From contig NC_079134.1 in NCBI RefSeq assembly GCF_945859705.1, positions 40,748,576 through 40,812,575 on the forward strand: 64,000 nucleotides of DNA, given 5' to 3'. The DNA comes from Episyrphus balteatus (lineage: Eukaryota > Arthropoda > Insecta > Diptera > Syrphidae). The notes under the pieces are model-generated. The model was given only the letters and a program-made list of their open reading frames with translations, ran no database searches and was not told the origin of the DNA. Both the position numbers and the translations under genes were made by a program. How positions within the stretch are numbered: position 1 is the first letter of the stretch; each line of letters starts with the position of its first letter. This document shows, piece after piece, positions 61,939 through 64,000 of the stretch.

Positions 61939-62009
61939 TGCATCGGCCGGGAATCGAACCCGGGCCGCCCGCGTGGCAGGCGAGCATTCTACCACTGAAC
62001 CACCGATGC
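61939..62009 (-). tRNA. tRNA-Gly (anticodon GCC)
   Basis: Identical over 71 bases to the copies at 29635, 40192 and 45747, with an intact cloverleaf, both internal promoter boxes and an A-rich plus-strand terminator region to the left. Confidence 0.98.
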
Positions 62010-62462
62010 TTGTGTTAACTCAATAGTTTAGTTGTAATTTTCAGTTTGAATTACAGAATGGAAAAAAAAAACTACTTTTCCAACATAATGTACACGTACA
62101 GTGGATTTTGTGAGGTAGGTACGACGCAAATTTTCAAACATTTTAACCATTGAATAATAACAAATTGTAATTATTCAATGATTTAAAGCCTACTCTAAAT
62201 CTACTCATATATTTGAACGCATAATTGAACAAAATAATAAGATAGGCCAGTTTTTTTTTTTTAAGTTTTAATTTTAATTTTATTTACTGACTTCCAAAAA
62301 GGAAGAGGTATTCAATTCGTCTGTATTTTTTTTTTTATTTTATTGTATTTATGTTTGTTTCCTCATAACTTTGGATTGAGTGAACCAATTTTAATAATTC
62401 TTTTTGTAATTGAAAGCTGGTGCCTGCAGTGTGGTCCCATTTCAATCTCGTTCAGTTTTGGC
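62010..62462. other. Short gap
   Basis: The tRNA 5' flank contains TTGAACGCATAATTGAAC (about 62212), resembling sequence near the tRNA-Asp. Poly-T at about 62250 and 62330. No gene. Confidence 0.35.
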
Positions 62463-63907
62463 TACTGCCGGTCAATAGAATAGGTTCACCCTATAAACGA
62501 TAAAGAATTGAATTTTTCGCCTTACAAAAACCAAAGGAAAAACCCTTTTTAATGATTCATATTCAAATATATCCCTTTTCTTATCTTATTTATGAAAAAA
62601 AGCTGACTCAAAACTATCGAAACAAAAAATTAATAGATACAGTTTATTGCAATGCTCTCAAAAAAGACGTTTTTTCATCGGTCAATAGAATAGGTTCACT
62701 TGTAATATTTGTTAAAATGAGAAGAAAACGACTAAACTGTTAATGTAAAATAGTTTCTATCAATAATATTGATTTAATTTTACTGAATTTCTATAATAAA
62801 AACAAACCCTTTTAACTAACAACTATCTCAAAAACTCTATTAGGTTTCGGATAGTAAAACTTTTTCATGAAATTTAAGTTTACTTTCTTCAGACTTCTTT
62901 AATTGTTTTTTTTTTTTGTTTTAATTATATTTTATTTGAAAATTATTCTCTTCACTCATAGAACTCACGAAGAAGACATTTCCGACCTTTGCAACAAGTT
63001 AAGGGGCGAAAGAGTAGAAAGACTATTACAAAAGTGCTAGATTTTACTCGTTTTTCTACAGCAAAACTGTTCTGACCGTGGGAATACCTCTTTATCCTGC
63101 AGAAAAGTCTAACTAAAGGGTCCAAATATATCATTTAACACTGGAAAAGTCATTTTAAGAATGAGCTTGCATGAATTTTCAGTGAAACAATTAGACGGAA
63201 AATCAAGGCCATTCTTATCAAAATATGGAATATCCACCATAACCACTACTTCGACCTAATCGCCCCTTCCTAAATCAAATAAGAAATAACTTAAACCTTT
63301 CCAGAACACACAAATTTTATTTAATTCCTTCGGAAAAAACACACACGCTGCAAATCTCTTTTTTAACTCATGTGACACTTTTCGAAATTCAACCTATTTT
63401 CGATTCTTTGAGGTTTTAACGGAGTTTTCTATTGGTTTTAAACGCGATCTAGGTTTGGGCACTTCTCATCAATCTCTCTACAGTTCAAAGAGTAAGAATA
63501 CTTGCAGGGGAAGATTTAATTTCAGATTTTAATACGAAAGAATCGAATACCAACCAAAGGATAGTGTGCTTTTCTTTTCATTTTTGGGCTCTTTTCCCCT
63601 CGTATCATATTCTTATTATAGTTTTTTCGTAGTTTTCTTTATTTTTTAAGAACTGCTAACTAAGTTCTACGATTTTTCAATTTTTCTCGATTTTACACAC
63701 ACACCTTAATTTTTTTCGGTCTAAACTCTACAACTTGATTTTTATTTTTTTCTTCAAAACTAAGGCACCTGGACTGTCTGATTTTCCCTTAAAACATATT
63801 TAAATAAACCTCACTTTAATCCACCAAAAAAACCGCCCACTAATCTAAGTTTCTTTGAACCCAAACTTACTTTAAAGTGGGTGAACCTATTCTATTGACC
63901 GGCAGTG
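62463..63907. mobile_element. Tc1-like element, TIR CACTGCCGGTCAATAG, non-coding
   Basis: The right end, read inverted from 63907, is CACTGCCGGTCAATAGAATA followed by GGTTCACC, beside TA (63908-63909). The left end is TACTGCCGGTCAATAGAATA (62463), which lacks the CA after TA, a small terminal deletion. A third internal copy (CGGTCAATAGAATAGGTTCA) lies near 62679. TIRs of the CACTGCCGGTCAA type are common in Tc1-like elements. No transposase frame was recognised. Confidence 0.65.
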
Positions 63908-64000
63908 TATTATTATTTCATCAGTAACTTTTCACTTGAGAGAAGCATGAAGTAAAAATCACTTGAAGCTTGAACTTTCTTTTAAATAATTTTGTTTGCA

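Noticed and set aside
62552..63134. Remnant transposase in the Tc1-like element
   Set aside because: Short frames at 62552-62743 and 62952-63134 show no convincing helix-turn-helix or DDE motifs.

Overview
This is AT-rich eukaryotic nuclear DNA, most likely from an insect and probably a fly. The evidence is GT-AG introns of 63 to 84 bases, arthropod-type tRNA-Gly(GCC) and tRNA-Asp(GTC) genes, a developmental-type protein exon rich in Gln, His, Ala and Asp/Glu runs, and a dense load of cut-and-paste DNA transposons (Transib, hAT, PIF/Harbinger, Tc1/mariner-like, pogo-like, piggyBac-like). There is no operon structure, and most open frames are chance or repeat-derived.

Layout. 1-582: the end of an hAT-like element. 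863-2744: the only clear host coding exon (start codon 1043, splice donor after 2744). It is possibly the N-terminal exon of an FNDC3-type fibronectin III protein, and no following exon was recognised in the remaining 61 kb. 4374-7689: a Transib-like element carrying an inserted MITE and an inserted hAT. 9.0-12 kb: tandem and palindromic repeats. 14317-15532: a pogo-like element with another element nested in it. 15915-18722: an apparently complete PIF/Harbinger transposon with both of its genes (DDE transposase and Myb/SANT-like protein), ending in matching TIRs and a TAA duplication. 18.9-36 kb: repeat-derived and anonymous DNA, including a 465-base GACA microsatellite and several palindromes. 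36464-38225 and 58905-60667: two copies of a long foldback element with near-perfect arms of about 790 bases. 38379-39510: a non-autonomous hAT. 40444-44500: a 4 kb element with very long inverted repeats. 47320-52279: a second Transib copy, inverted relative to the first, holding an hAT that holds a mariner-like MITE that holds a piggyBac-like MITE. 62463-63907: a Tc1-like element. Four intact tRNA-Gly(GCC) genes and one tRNA-Gly pseudogene, all on the minus strand, are scattered from 29.6 to 62 kb. One tRNA-Asp(GTC) lies on the plus strand at 57342.

How it fits together. Only the Harbinger element encodes its own apparently intact machinery. All other elements are non-autonomous or decayed and are recognised by TIRs and target duplications read directly from the sequence. 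The two Transib copies are especially informative, because each is the empty-site reference for insertions in the other. The most unusual structure is the foldback pair. Asymmetric marks at the element ends have the same orientation in both copies, but the central loop is inverted, which suggests recombination between the arms. No undescribed multi-gene system was found.
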